A stretch of DNA of 21,370 nucleotides from Burkholderiales bacterium. Lineage in GTDB: Bacteria; Pseudomonadota; Gammaproteobacteria; Burkholderiales; Burkholderiaceae_C. This document shows, one piece after another, positions 9,198 through 16,563 of this stretch. A program made the translations under genes and the position numbers. Numbering within the stretch: the first letter of the stretch is position 1; every line of letters starts with the position of its first letter. The notes under the pieces are model-generated. The model saw only the letters and a program-made list of their open reading frames with translations. It did not search any database and was not told the DNA's origin. Location of the stretch: positions 1 to 21,370 of the forward strand of contig CANBSV010000042.1 of assembly GCA_947372225.1 (NCBI GenBank). Reading direction: 5' to 3'.

Positions 9198-10118
9198 TCA
9201 CGACAGCCGCCGCACGCCGTTGAGCGGACAGGCATAGATCGCATTGCGCAGCGCAGCGATCGCCTCGTAGCGCGTGAAGCTGCGCCGCCAGGCCAGCACG
9301 ATGCGCCGGGTCGGCACCGGATCGGCGAACTCGATATAGGTGACATGGCGCTCCGGCTCGACCGGCACGCTGAGTTGCGGCACCACCGTCACGCCCATGC
9401 CCGCGGCGACCATGTACTTGATGGTCTCGAGCGACGAGCCCTCGAAGCTCTTGCGAATGCCCTCGGCGTTGGTCGAGAAGCCGGCGTACTCGGGACACAC
9501 CTCGAGCACGTGGTCGCGAAAGCAGTGGCCGGTGCCCAGCAGCAGCATGGTCTCGTTTTTCAGCTCCTCGGCGCTGATGCGTTCGCGGCTGGCCAGCGGG
9601 TGCTGTTTGGGCACGGCGATCTGGAACGGCTCGTCGTACAGCGCGGCGGTGGCCAGCCCGGCGTCCGGAAACGGCTCGGCCAGCACGGCAGCGTCGATCT
9701 CGCTGGCGCGCAGCATCTCGAGCAGCTTGACGGTGAAGTTCTCCTGCAGGATCAACGGCATCTGCGGCACACGGTCGATCGACTGGCGCACCAGGTCGGG
9801 CAGCAGGTACGGGGCGATGGTGTAGATCACGCCCAGGCGCAGCGGGCCCGACAGCGGGTTTTTGCCGTGACGCGCGATCTCCTTGATGCCGGCGGCCTGC
9901 TCGAGGACCAGGTGCGCCTGGTGCACGATTTCCTGACCCAGCGGCGTGACCGTGACCTCGCTCGAGCCGCGCTCGAACAGCTTCACGTCGAGCTCTTCCT
10001 CGAGCTTCTTGATGGCCACACTGAGCGTGGGCTGCGACACGAAGCACGCTTCGGCCGCTTTGCCGAAGTGCCGCTCGCGCGCCACCGCCACGAGGTATCT
10101 GAGCTCGGTCAGTGTCAT
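9198..10118 (-). CDS. oxyR: LysR-family peroxide-sensing regulator OxyR
   Basis: This 306-residue LysR-type regulator has an N-terminal winged helix-turn-helix (MTLTELRYLVAVARERHFG, then SQPTLSVAIKKLEEEL) and a C-terminal sensor domain. The two redox cysteines of E. coli OxyR are present at the same numbers, Cys199 and Cys208 in GTGHCFRDHVLEVC. Peroxide oxidises this pair to a disulfide that changes DNA binding and activates genes such as katG, ahpC and dps. An AGGAG lies 11 bases before the ATG. It is 100 bases downstream of recG on the same strand. oxyR and recG are neighbours in other beta- and gammaproteobacteria, including a reported oxyR-recG operon in Pseudomonas aeruginosa. The 10119-10218 spacer contains a small GCCGC-TTC-GCGGC hairpin at 10194-10206. 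Confidence 0.94.
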   Translation of the reverse strand: MTLTELRYLVAVARERHFGKAAEACFVSQPTLSVAIKKLEEELDVKLFERGSSEVTVTPLGQEIVHQAHLVLEQAAGIKEIARHGKNPLSGPLRLGVIYTIAPYLLPDLVRQSIDRVPQMPLILQENFTVKLLEMLRASEIDAAVLAEPFPDAGLATAALYDEPFQIAVPKQHPLASRERISAEELKNETMLLLGTGHCFRDHVLEVCPEYAGFSTNAEGIRKSFEGSSLETIKYMVAAGMGVTVVPQLSVPVEPERHVTYIEFADPVPTRRIVLAWRRSFTRYEAIAALRNAIYACPLNGVRRLS

Positions 10119-10218
10119 GGTGTTCGGGGCTCCTGGTCAGAGGGGTCGGGCGGTTGATGCGAGCGCAATGTAGCGAAAGCGAGGGCCTTCGCGGCCGCTT
10201 CGCGGCTGGGGTTTGCCC

Positions 10219-12450
10219 TCAGGCCTTGAGGTAGTCGGCGCGCCCGCCCAGCCAGCGAAGCACGTGCCGCTCGGCGGCGGGCGGGTAGCGCTCGAGCATC
10301 ACCGTGGCGGCCGCGCGCGCGGCGTGCAACAAGCGCAGATCATCGTTCAGATCGGCAAAGCGCAGCAGCGCCGCGCCCGACTGCCGCGCGCCCAGAAACT
10401 CGCCCGGCCCGCGGATCTCGAGGTCGCGCCGGGCGATCTCGAAACCGTCGGTGGTCTCGGCCATCGCCTTCAAGCGCGCCTTGCCCGTGTCCGACAGCGG
10501 CGAGGCGTACAGCAGCACGCAAGCGCTGGCCACCGCGCCGCGCCCCACCCGGCCGCGCAACTGGTGCAGCTGACTCAGACCAAAGCGCTCAGCGTGCTCG
10601 ATCACCATCAGGCTGGCGTTGGGCACGTCCACGCCGACTTCGATCACCGTGGTGCTGACCAGCACCGAGGTCTCGCCGGCGGTGAACTTCGCCATCGCGG
10701 CGGCCTTGTCGGCCGGCTTCATGCGCCCGTGCAGCAGCGCCACGCCCACGCCGGGCAACGCTTCGGACAGCGCCTGATGCGTGTCGATCACGTTTTGCAG
10801 CTCGAGCTTGTCGGCGGCGCCGGTGCGCGATGGCGCGGCATCGCCTTCGTCAGCCGATTCCTCGATCAGCGGGCACACCCAGTACGCCTGCCTGCCCTCG
10901 GCCACCGCATCGCGGATACGCGCCACCACCGCGTCGCGCTTGCCGTGGTCGAACAGCTTGGTGACGATGGGCGTGCGCCCCGGCGGCAGCTCGTCGATGG
11001 TGCTGATGTCGAGGTCGGCGTAGACCGTCATTGCCAGCGTGCGCGGGATCGGGGTGGCGCTCATCATGAGCAGGTGGGGTTCCAACCTTGTTGGAGCCCC
11101 ACCACCTCGGTGTTGATTGACGCCCGCCCCCTCCCCGGCCTTCCCCCTGGCGGGGGAGGGCCCATCTTGAATGACAAGTTTCTGGCGCAGCGCCAGCCGC
11201 TGCGCCACGCCGAAGCGGTGCTGCTCGTCGACGATGGCCAGCCCGAGCCGTGCGAACTGCACGTCGTCCTGGATCACCGCGTGTGTGCCGACGATCAGGC
11301 CTGCTTCGCCCGAGGCGATGCGTTCGAGCATCTCGCGTCGCACGCGCCCCTTGCGGCTGCCGCTCAGCCACGCAGTGGTGATGCCCAGCGGGGCCAGCCA
11401 GCCGACCAGTTTGCTGAAGTGCTGCTCGGCCAGGATCTCGGTGGGCGCCATCAAAGCGCATTGCCAGCCGTTGTGGATGGCGACGGCCGCTGCCAGCGCG
11501 GCCACCACCGTCTTGCCCGAGCCCACGTCGCCTTGCAGCAGCCGGTGCATCGGCACGGTGGCGGTGGCATCGCCGCCCACGCCGACGCGCTGCAAATCGG
11601 CGGCGATTTCTTCGACCACGCGGCGCTGCGCGGCGGTCAGGGCAAACGGCAGCGCGGCCAGCAGCTGCTCGTGCAGTCCGCCAGCGGCCACCGAAAAGCG
11701 CGGCGCGCGCTGCTCGTCGCGAGCGCGCTTGGCTTGCAGGCGCGACAGCTGTTGCGCCAGCAGCTCCTCGAACTTCAGGCGCTGCCACGCCGGGTGTTGC
11801 GGGTCTTCGATGTCGGCGAGCGGCAGGCGCGCCGGCGGCTGGTGCAGCAGCATGAGGGCATCGCGCAGCGTGGCCAGGCCGGGTGGCAGCAGTTCGGCCG
11901 GCACCGTTTCGGACAGGTCGGCGCGCTGCAGTGCCGAGCTCACTGCGCGGCGCAAATAGGCCTGCGGCAAGGCCGCGCTGGTCGGATAGACCGGTGTCAG
12001 CGCCGTGGCCAGCGGCGCATCGGCATCGACCGCCTTGAAGCCCGGGTGCACCATCTCACGCCCGAAAAAGCCACCGCGCGCCTCGCCGCGCACGCGCACG
12101 CGCTGCCCTTCGGCGAGCGTCTTCTGGTGCGAGGGGTAGAAGTGCAAAAAGCGCAGCAGCAGCGTGTCGCCGGCATCGTCGGTGAGCGTGACCAGCAGTT
12201 GCCGGCGCGCGCGCAGCTGCACCTCGCAGCGCTGCACCACACCTTCGACCTGCGCGGTGTCGCCATCGCGCACAGCGGCGATGGGTGTGAGTCGGGTCTC
12301 GTCTTCGTAGCGCAGCGGCAGGTGCAGCGCGAGGTCGATGTCGCGGCGCAGACCGAGCTTTTCCATGGCGCGCTGCGGGCCCGACGGCGCCTTGGCCTTC
12401 GCCGCGGCGGGAGCGGCGCGCTCGGTGGGGGGCGACATGCGGCTGGGCAT
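10219..12450 (-). CDS. recG: ATP-dependent DNA helicase RecG with an in-frame insertion
   Basis: This 743-residue superfamily 2 helicase remodels stalled replication forks and recombination intermediates. The N-terminal wedge/OB domain covers about residues 25-210. Helicase motifs follow: Q-like region LTAAQRRV near 271, Walker A GDVGSGKT at 307-314, MAPTEILAEQH near 334-344, DEQHRFG at 408-414, SATPIPR at 464-470, LLHGRMKP near 572-579, STTVIEVGVDVPN near 599-611 and QLRGRVGRG at 630-638. The odd part is residues about 429-456, an Ala/Gly/Pro/Arg-rich stretch between motifs II and III where relatives have a much shorter link. It is encoded by two strong hairpins (11073-11162). The reading frame is intact. 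I start at ATG 12450; ATG 12438 is also possible. Confidence 0.93.
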   Translation of the reverse strand: MPSRMSPPTERAAPAAAKAKAPSGPQRAMEKLGLRRDIDLALHLPLRYEDETRLTPIAAVRDGDTAQVEGVVQRCEVQLRARRQLLVTLTDDAGDTLLLRFLHFYPSHQKTLAEGQRVRVRGEARGGFFGREMVHPGFKAVDADAPLATALTPVYPTSAALPQAYLRRAVSSALQRADLSETVPAELLPPGLATLRDALMLLHQPPARLPLADIEDPQHPAWQRLKFEELLAQQLSRLQAKRARDEQRAPRFSVAAGGLHEQLLAALPFALTAAQRRVVEEIAADLQRVGVGGDATATVPMHRLLQGDVGSGKTVVAALAAAVAIHNGWQCALMAPTEILAEQHFSKLVGWLAPLGITTAWLSGSRKGRVRREMLERIASGEAGLIVGTHAVIQDDVQFARLGLAIVDEQHRFGVAQRLALRQKLVIQDGPSPARGKAGEGAGVNQHRGGGAPTRLEPHLLMMSATPIPRTLAMTVYADLDISTIDELPPGRTPIVTKLFDHGKRDAVVARIRDAVAEGRQAYWVCPLIEESADEGDAAPSRTGAADKLELQNVIDTHQALSEALPGVGVALLHGRMKPADKAAAMAKFTAGETSVLVSTTVIEVGVDVPNASLMVIEHAERFGLSQLHQLRGRVGRGAVASACVLLYASPLSDTGKARLKAMAETTDGFEIARRDLEIRGPGEFLGARQSGAALLRFADLNDDLRLLHAARAAATVMLERYPPAAERHVLRWLGGRADYLKA
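11073..11162. repeat. Two-hairpin palindromic repeat element inserted within recG
   Basis: Hairpin 1 spans 11073-11103: a 14-pair stem (13 Watson-Crick pairs and one T-G at 11080/11096) with the loop CTT. Hairpin 2 spans 11137-11162: an 11-pair stem (one T-G at 11141/11158) with the loop TGGC. A 33-base linker joins them and includes an alternative CCCTCCCC arm at 11129-11136 that could also pair with GGGGAGGG at 11153-11160. This layout resembles REP/BIME-like extragenic palindromes, but here it lies in coding sequence and keeps the recG frame open. Its 5' arm overlaps the conserved Pro-His codons just before motif III. No second copy is visible in the window, so family membership is inferred. 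Confidence 0.75.
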
Positions 12451-12564
12451 CGGGCCATTCTCACCGCAGCCCTGGCGCGCCCTGCGTGGAACAATCCAGC
12501 CGCCCTGGCCCTGCCGATTCGACTCGCGCCAGCGACGATCGATGGCGCTTGGAGCGTACCTGCC

Positions 12565-13671
12565 GTGAACACCACCCCGAACGCCATCCATACGCTGTCC
12601 GACTTCGACTTCGAGCTGCCCGCCGAATTGATCGCGCAGCATCCCGCGGCCGAGCGCAGCGCCTCACGGCTGCTCGATGGCCGTGGCCCCGAGCCGGTCG
12701 ACCGGGTGTTTCGCGATCTGCCCGACCTGCTCCAAAGCGGCGACCTGCTGGTGTTCAACGACACACGCGTCATCAAGGCGCGGCTGCTCGGCGTCAAGGC
12801 CACCGGCGGGCAGGTCGAAGCACTGGTCGAGCGGGTGCTGTCGAACGGCGAGGTGCTGATGCACCTGCGCGCCAGCAAGTCACCCAAGCGCGGCCAGCGC
12901 GTGCGCTTCGCGCGCAGCGTGGACGCGGCCATGGCCGGCGGCGAGGACGACAGTTTCGAGGCCGAAGTCCTCGGCCGCGCCGGCCCCGAGGACTCGCTCT
13001 TTCACCTGCGTTTTGCGTCCGAGCCGCACGCCCTGCTCGAGCGCTTCGGTCACGTGCCGCTGCCGCCGTACATCACCCACACCGATGACGCTGACGACGA
13101 ACGGCGTTACCAGACGGTGTTCGCCGCGCGTCCGGGGGCGGTGGCCGCACCCACGGCCGCGCTGCATTTCGATGTGGCGCTGCTGGCCGATCTGGCCTCG
13201 CGCGGCGTCGATCACGCCCGCGTCACGCTGCATGTGGGCGCCGGCACCTTCCAGCCGGTGCGCACCGAAAACCTGGCGGAGCACCACATGCACAGCGAAT
13301 GGTTTGAGGTGGGCGCCGAGGCGGTCGACGCGGTGGCGCGCACCCGCGAGCGCGGTGGGCGTGTGGTGGCGGTGGGCACCACCAGTTTGCGCGCGCTCGA
13401 ATCTGCAGCGCGCGGTGGCGAGCTGCGCGCGGGCACGGGAGACACCGACATCTTCATCACCCCCGGTTTTCGCTTCCGGGTCGTCGATGCGCTGGTCACC
13501 AACTTCCACCTGCCTTGCAGCACGCTGATGATGCTGGTCAGCGCGCTGGCCGGCCATGCCCATGTGATGAGCCTGTACCGCCACGCGATCGCCGAGCGCT
13601 ATCGCTTTTTCAGCTACGGCGACGCGATGCTGCTGCAGGCCACGCCCGGCTCGCTGGCGCCGCGCGGCTGA
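12565..13671 (+). CDS. queA: tRNA preQ1(34) S-adenosylmethionine ribosyltransferase-isomerase QueA
   Basis: This 368-residue enzyme transfers and rearranges the ribosyl part of S-adenosylmethionine onto preQ1 in tRNA position 34, forming epoxyqueuosine. Conserved segments in order are LSDFDFELPAELIAQHP (from residue 11), VFNDTRVIKARLLG (63-76), GHVPLPPYI (162-170), GAVAAPTAALHF (191-202), HVGAGTF (223-229), TNFHLP (312-317) and FSYGDAMLL (349-357). The GTG at 12565 directly precedes the conserved N-terminus and gives the usual length; upstream sequence in this frame is antisense to recG. It is divergent from recG across 114 bases and converges on the glycosyltransferase gene. Its pathway partner tgt lies further downstream on the same strand. 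Confidence 0.96.
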   Translation: MNTTPNAIHTLSDFDFELPAELIAQHPAAERSASRLLDGRGPEPVDRVFRDLPDLLQSGDLLVFNDTRVIKARLLGVKATGGQVEALVERVLSNGEVLMHLRASKSPKRGQRVRFARSVDAAMAGGEDDSFEAEVLGRAGPEDSLFHLRFASEPHALLERFGHVPLPPYITHTDDADDERRYQTVFAARPGAVAAPTAALHFDVALLADLASRGVDHARVTLHVGAGTFQPVRTENLAEHHMHSEWFEVGAEAVDAVARTRERGGRVVAVGTTSLRALESAARGGELRAGTGDTDIFITPGFRFRVVDALVTNFHLPCSTLMMLVSALAGHAHVMSLYRHAIAERYRFFSYGDAMLLQATPGSLAPRG

Positions 13672-13687
13672 GCCGGCGCCGGTTCAG
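13668..13687. repeat. Palindrome covering both stop codons at the queA/glycosyltransferase junction
   Basis: The 20 bases are self-complementary except for one G-T pair: CTGAGCCGGC followed by GCCGGTTCAG. Both convergent stop codons lie inside it. As RNA it could fold into a short GC hairpin in either direction. It lacks a T-tract, so terminator function is only a suggestion. Confidence 0.45.
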
Positions 13688-15282
13688 TCGGCGTCGGTGT
13701 CCTTCGGGGGTGCAGCGCCCGTGGGCGTGTCGCTCACCGGGCAGCGCACCTCGCCGCACAGCCGCTCGCAAAACGCGCAGTGCGGCATCGGCAGCCACTG
13801 CGGGATCCGGTAGAAGCGGCGGTTGATCTCGGCCAGGACCCCTCGCCGGAAGGCCTCGTACCGGAAGCCCTTGCCTTCGACCGCGTAGAACGTGAGCGCG
13901 TCTTGCTTGTAGGTCAGCAGCTCGATTGAATCGAAGTACGGGCGGTACGTCTCCAGGTTGAACGGCGCGGTGTGGATGATGCGGATCGTGCGTCCCTGGT
14001 ACACGCTGAAGTCGACGAGCTGATCGTCTTGCCGCGAGTGGTGCCGCCCGACGCCGAACACCGGCACGTAGCGGCGCAGCGCGTAACCGTAGGTCGATGC
14101 CGGCGTGAACGCATTGGCCATCAGCACGACGCCGGGCGCGTCGACCTGCTGGAGCATTTCGGCGGTCTTCACGCTGCGCACCAGGCCCTCGTAGTACTTG
14201 GTGTGCTGCCAGCGGTCGAGCGGTGTGAGTGCCACGCCGGCCACCGCGATCAGGTGCAGCCCTGTCAGCACCGCCAGACCGATCGCGCAGGCTTTCAGGC
14301 GATGCGCCGGCAGCGCGAACGCGAGCAGCGCAAAGCCGAACGGATAGAACGACAGCACCCAGTGCAGCCCGACGATCTTCAGCGCCGACAGCAGCGCAAA
14401 GAAGCCCAGCGGCACCAGCACCAGACATCCCAGCAGCCGCTGCGAGGCGATGGCCGCGCGCACATCGGTGCGGTGCTTCCAGCTCGCCCACACCGCCACC
14501 GGCGAGATCAGGTAGACCATCATCCCGACGAAGGTGGCCGGCTTGGCCCAGCTGAACTTCTCGCCCGAGTTGCGGTTGATCAGATTGAACATGATGTTCG
14601 ACCAGCAGTGGTCCATGTTCCACGCGAGATTGATCAGCGGGCCGGGCAGCGCGCACAGCAGCATCAGCGCAAAGGCGCCCAGCCGCTCGCGCCGCCACAG
14701 CGCGAAGTGCACCAGATAGGCCAGCCCCAGCACCACCGCGAAGTACTTTGACAGGAACGCCGCGCCAAGAAACAGGCCCGACAACGCGTACAGGCCCCAG
14801 GCGCGCGCGTCGAGCGCGGTGCGCCGGTCGGCCAGCAGCAGGCAACACGCCGAGGCCATCGACCAGTAGATCAGCGGCGTGTCGGTGGTGATCAGCACGC
14901 TCAGCCAGTTGATCGGCGCCAGCCAGAACAGCAGCACCGCCCAGGCCGCGCGCGTGCGGTTCACCGCTGAAAACGCCCACCACAGCATCGCGCCCATCGC
15001 CGTGGGCAGCAGCACCACCGGCAGGCGGATGGCCCACGTCGTGTCGCCCAGCAGGTAGCGCATCGCGGCGATCAACCAGCCCACCATCGGCGGGTGGTCC
15101 GAGTAGCCCCAGGCCGGGTAGACGCCCCACCAGTAGAAGAACGCCTCGTCGCCGCTGATCGGTAGCGCGATCGAGATCCACAGCCGCAGCGCCAGCGCGG
15201 CCAGGCCGATGCTCCACAGCCAGCGCGGCAGCGAGGGCGACATCGCTGCCGTGGAGTGGTGGACCGGTGGCGATGTGGGCAT
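13684..15282 (-). CDS. GT39-family (ArnT/PMT-like) integral membrane glycosyltransferase
   Basis: This approximately 532-residue polytopic inner-membrane protein belongs to the family that moves sugars from polyprenyl-phosphate donors onto lipid A, lipids or proteins on the periplasmic side. The first periplasmic loop has the family's acidic pair in ISGDEAFFYWW (Asp45, Glu46), followed by GYSDHPPMVGWLIA (59-72) as in ArnT-like proteins. About ten hydrophobic helices fill residues 22-355. A soluble C-terminal domain of about 170 residues follows. Near its end four cysteines (502, 505, 509, 514) are spaced C-x2-C-x3-C-x4-C, like a metal site. Donor and acceptor are unknown. The start is uncertain: ATG at 15282, 15243 or 15375 are candidates, none with a good ribosome binding site. 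It lies inverted between queA and tgt. Confidence 0.82.
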   Translation of the reverse strand: MPTSPPVHHSTAAMSPSLPRWLWSIGLAALALRLWISIALPISGDEAFFYWWGVYPAWGYSDHPPMVGWLIAAMRYLLGDTTWAIRLPVVLLPTAMGAMLWWAFSAVNRTRAAWAVLLFWLAPINWLSVLITTDTPLIYWSMASACCLLLADRRTALDARAWGLYALSGLFLGAAFLSKYFAVVLGLAYLVHFALWRRERLGAFALMLLCALPGPLINLAWNMDHCWSNIMFNLINRNSGEKFSWAKPATFVGMMVYLISPVAVWASWKHRTDVRAAIASQRLLGCLVLVPLGFFALLSALKIVGLHWVLSFYPFGFALLAFALPAHRLKACAIGLAVLTGLHLIAVAGVALTPLDRWQHTKYYEGLVRSVKTAEMLQQVDAPGVVLMANAFTPASTYGYALRRYVPVFGVGRHHSRQDDQLVDFSVYQGRTIRIIHTAPFNLETYRPYFDSIELLTYKQDALTFYAVEGKGFRYEAFRRGVLAEINRRFYRIPQWLPMPHCAFCERLCGEVRCPVSDTPTGAAPPKDTDAD

Positions 15283-15424
15283 GGGTTCGGGGGGTGACGG
15301 GTGACAGCCCCTGGGCGCGACATCGCGTTCGGGGGGTCCGGCCGGCGCCGAGGATAACGCCGCGCCTGTGTCCATCGCGATGCCGCCGGCCGTGCGCGAC
15401 AACGCGCCACGTGACAATCGCCGC

Positions 15425-16555
15425 ATGCTGAATTTCGAGTTGCTCACCACCGAAGGACCGGCGCGCCGCGGCCGCCTGACGCTCAACCACGGGGTCGTCG
15501 AGACCCCGGTCTTCATGCCCGTGGGCACCTACGGCACCGTCAAGGGCGTGATGCCCAGCGCGCTCGAGACCATGGGCGCGCAGATCATCCTGGGCAACAC
15601 CTTTCACCTGTGGATGCGCCCGGGGCTGGACGTGCTCGAGCAGTTCGGCGGCTTGCACCGCTTCGAGCGCTGGGACCGCCCGATCCTCACCGACAGCGGC
15701 GGCTTCCAGGTCTGGAGCCTGGGCGACACACGCAAGATCAGCGAGGAAGGCGTGCGCTTTTCGTCACCGGTCAACGGCGACAAGCTGTTCATGACACCCG
15801 AGGTGAGCATGCAGATCCAGCGCGCGCTCAACTCGGACATCGTCATGCAGTTCGACGAGTGCACGCCCTACGACACCTCCGGTCGGCTGACCACCGAGTC
15901 CGAGGCTCGCCGCTCGATGGAGCTCAGCTTGCGCTGGGCGCGCCGTTGCGTCGACGAGTTCGTGCGCGGCGAGAACCCCAATGCGCTGTTCGGCATCGTG
16001 CAAGGCGGCATGTTCGAAGGCCTGCGCGACGAGTCGCTCGCAACCCTGGCCGAACTCGATCTGCCCGGCTACGCCATTGGCGGCTTGAGCGTGGGCGAGC
16101 CCAAGGAAGACATGCTGCGTGTGCTCCACCACACCGCACCGAAGCTGCCCGCGCTCAAGCCGCGCTACCTGATGGGCGTGGGCACGCCCGAGGACCTGGT
16201 CGACGGCGTATCGGCCGGCATCGACATGTTCGACTGCGTCATGCCCACGCGCAACGCGCGCAACGGCCACCTGTTCACCCGCTTTGGCGACTTGCGGCTG
16301 CGCAACTCGCGCTACAAGAACGACGAGCGGCCGATCGACGAGACCTGCACCTGCCAGGCCTGCGCCGGCGGCTTCAGCCGCGCCTACCTGCACCACCTAG
16401 AACGCTGCGGCGAGATGCTCGCGCCGATGCTGGCCAGCATCCACAACCTGCACTACTACGTGAACCTGATGCGCGAAATCCGCGAGGCGCTGGACGCCGG
16501 GCGCTTCGCCGCGTTCGTCGCGCAGTTCAAGGCCGACCGCGCGCGCGGGGTCTAG
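15425..16555 (+). CDS. tgt: Queuine/preQ1 tRNA-guanine transglycosylase Tgt
   Basis: This 376-residue enzyme swaps guanine-34 of GUN-anticodon tRNAs for preQ1, the step before QueA. The conserved blocks are TPVFMPVGTYGTVKG (27-41), DSGGFQVWSL (90-99, with Asp90 as acid/base), GIVQGGMFEGLR (190-201), YAIGGLSVGEP (216-226) and GIDMFDCVMPTRNARNG (265-281, with the nucleophile expected at Asp270). The zinc site is Cys308, Cys310, Cys313 and His340. The length matches the E. coli protein. The ATG at 15425 precedes the conserved MLNFELLTTEG; an in-frame ATG at 15368 would add 19 residues without similarity. A GACAAT at 15413-15418 is close enough to suggest a very short leader. It converges on the CPBP protease gene with an 8-base gap. 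Confidence 0.97.
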   Translation: MLNFELLTTEGPARRGRLTLNHGVVETPVFMPVGTYGTVKGVMPSALETMGAQIILGNTFHLWMRPGLDVLEQFGGLHRFERWDRPILTDSGGFQVWSLGDTRKISEEGVRFSSPVNGDKLFMTPEVSMQIQRALNSDIVMQFDECTPYDTSGRLTTESEARRSMELSLRWARRCVDEFVRGENPNALFGIVQGGMFEGLRDESLATLAELDLPGYAIGGLSVGEPKEDMLRVLHHTAPKLPALKPRYLMGVGTPEDLVDGVSAGIDMFDCVMPTRNARNGHLFTRFGDLRLRNSRYKNDERPIDETCTCQACAGGFSRAYLHHLERCGEMLAPMLASIHNLHYYVNLMREIREALDAGRFAAFVAQFKADRARGV

Positions 16556-16563
16556 CAGGTAAC

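Noticed and set aside
10194..10206. Terminator between recG and oxyR
   Set aside because: The GCCGC-TTC-GCGGC hairpin is short and has no T-tract on the minus strand, so termination is not supported.
15286..15337. Direct repeat TTCGGGGGGT upstream of tgt (15286-15295 and 15328-15337)
   Set aside because: Ten-base G-rich repeats can occur by chance in this composition, and nothing links them to a known regulator.
13610..15658. 682-codon alternative minus-strand frame across the glycosyltransferase gene
   Set aside because: It lacks membrane helices and conserved motifs; the frame giving the GT39 motifs is clearly the real one.
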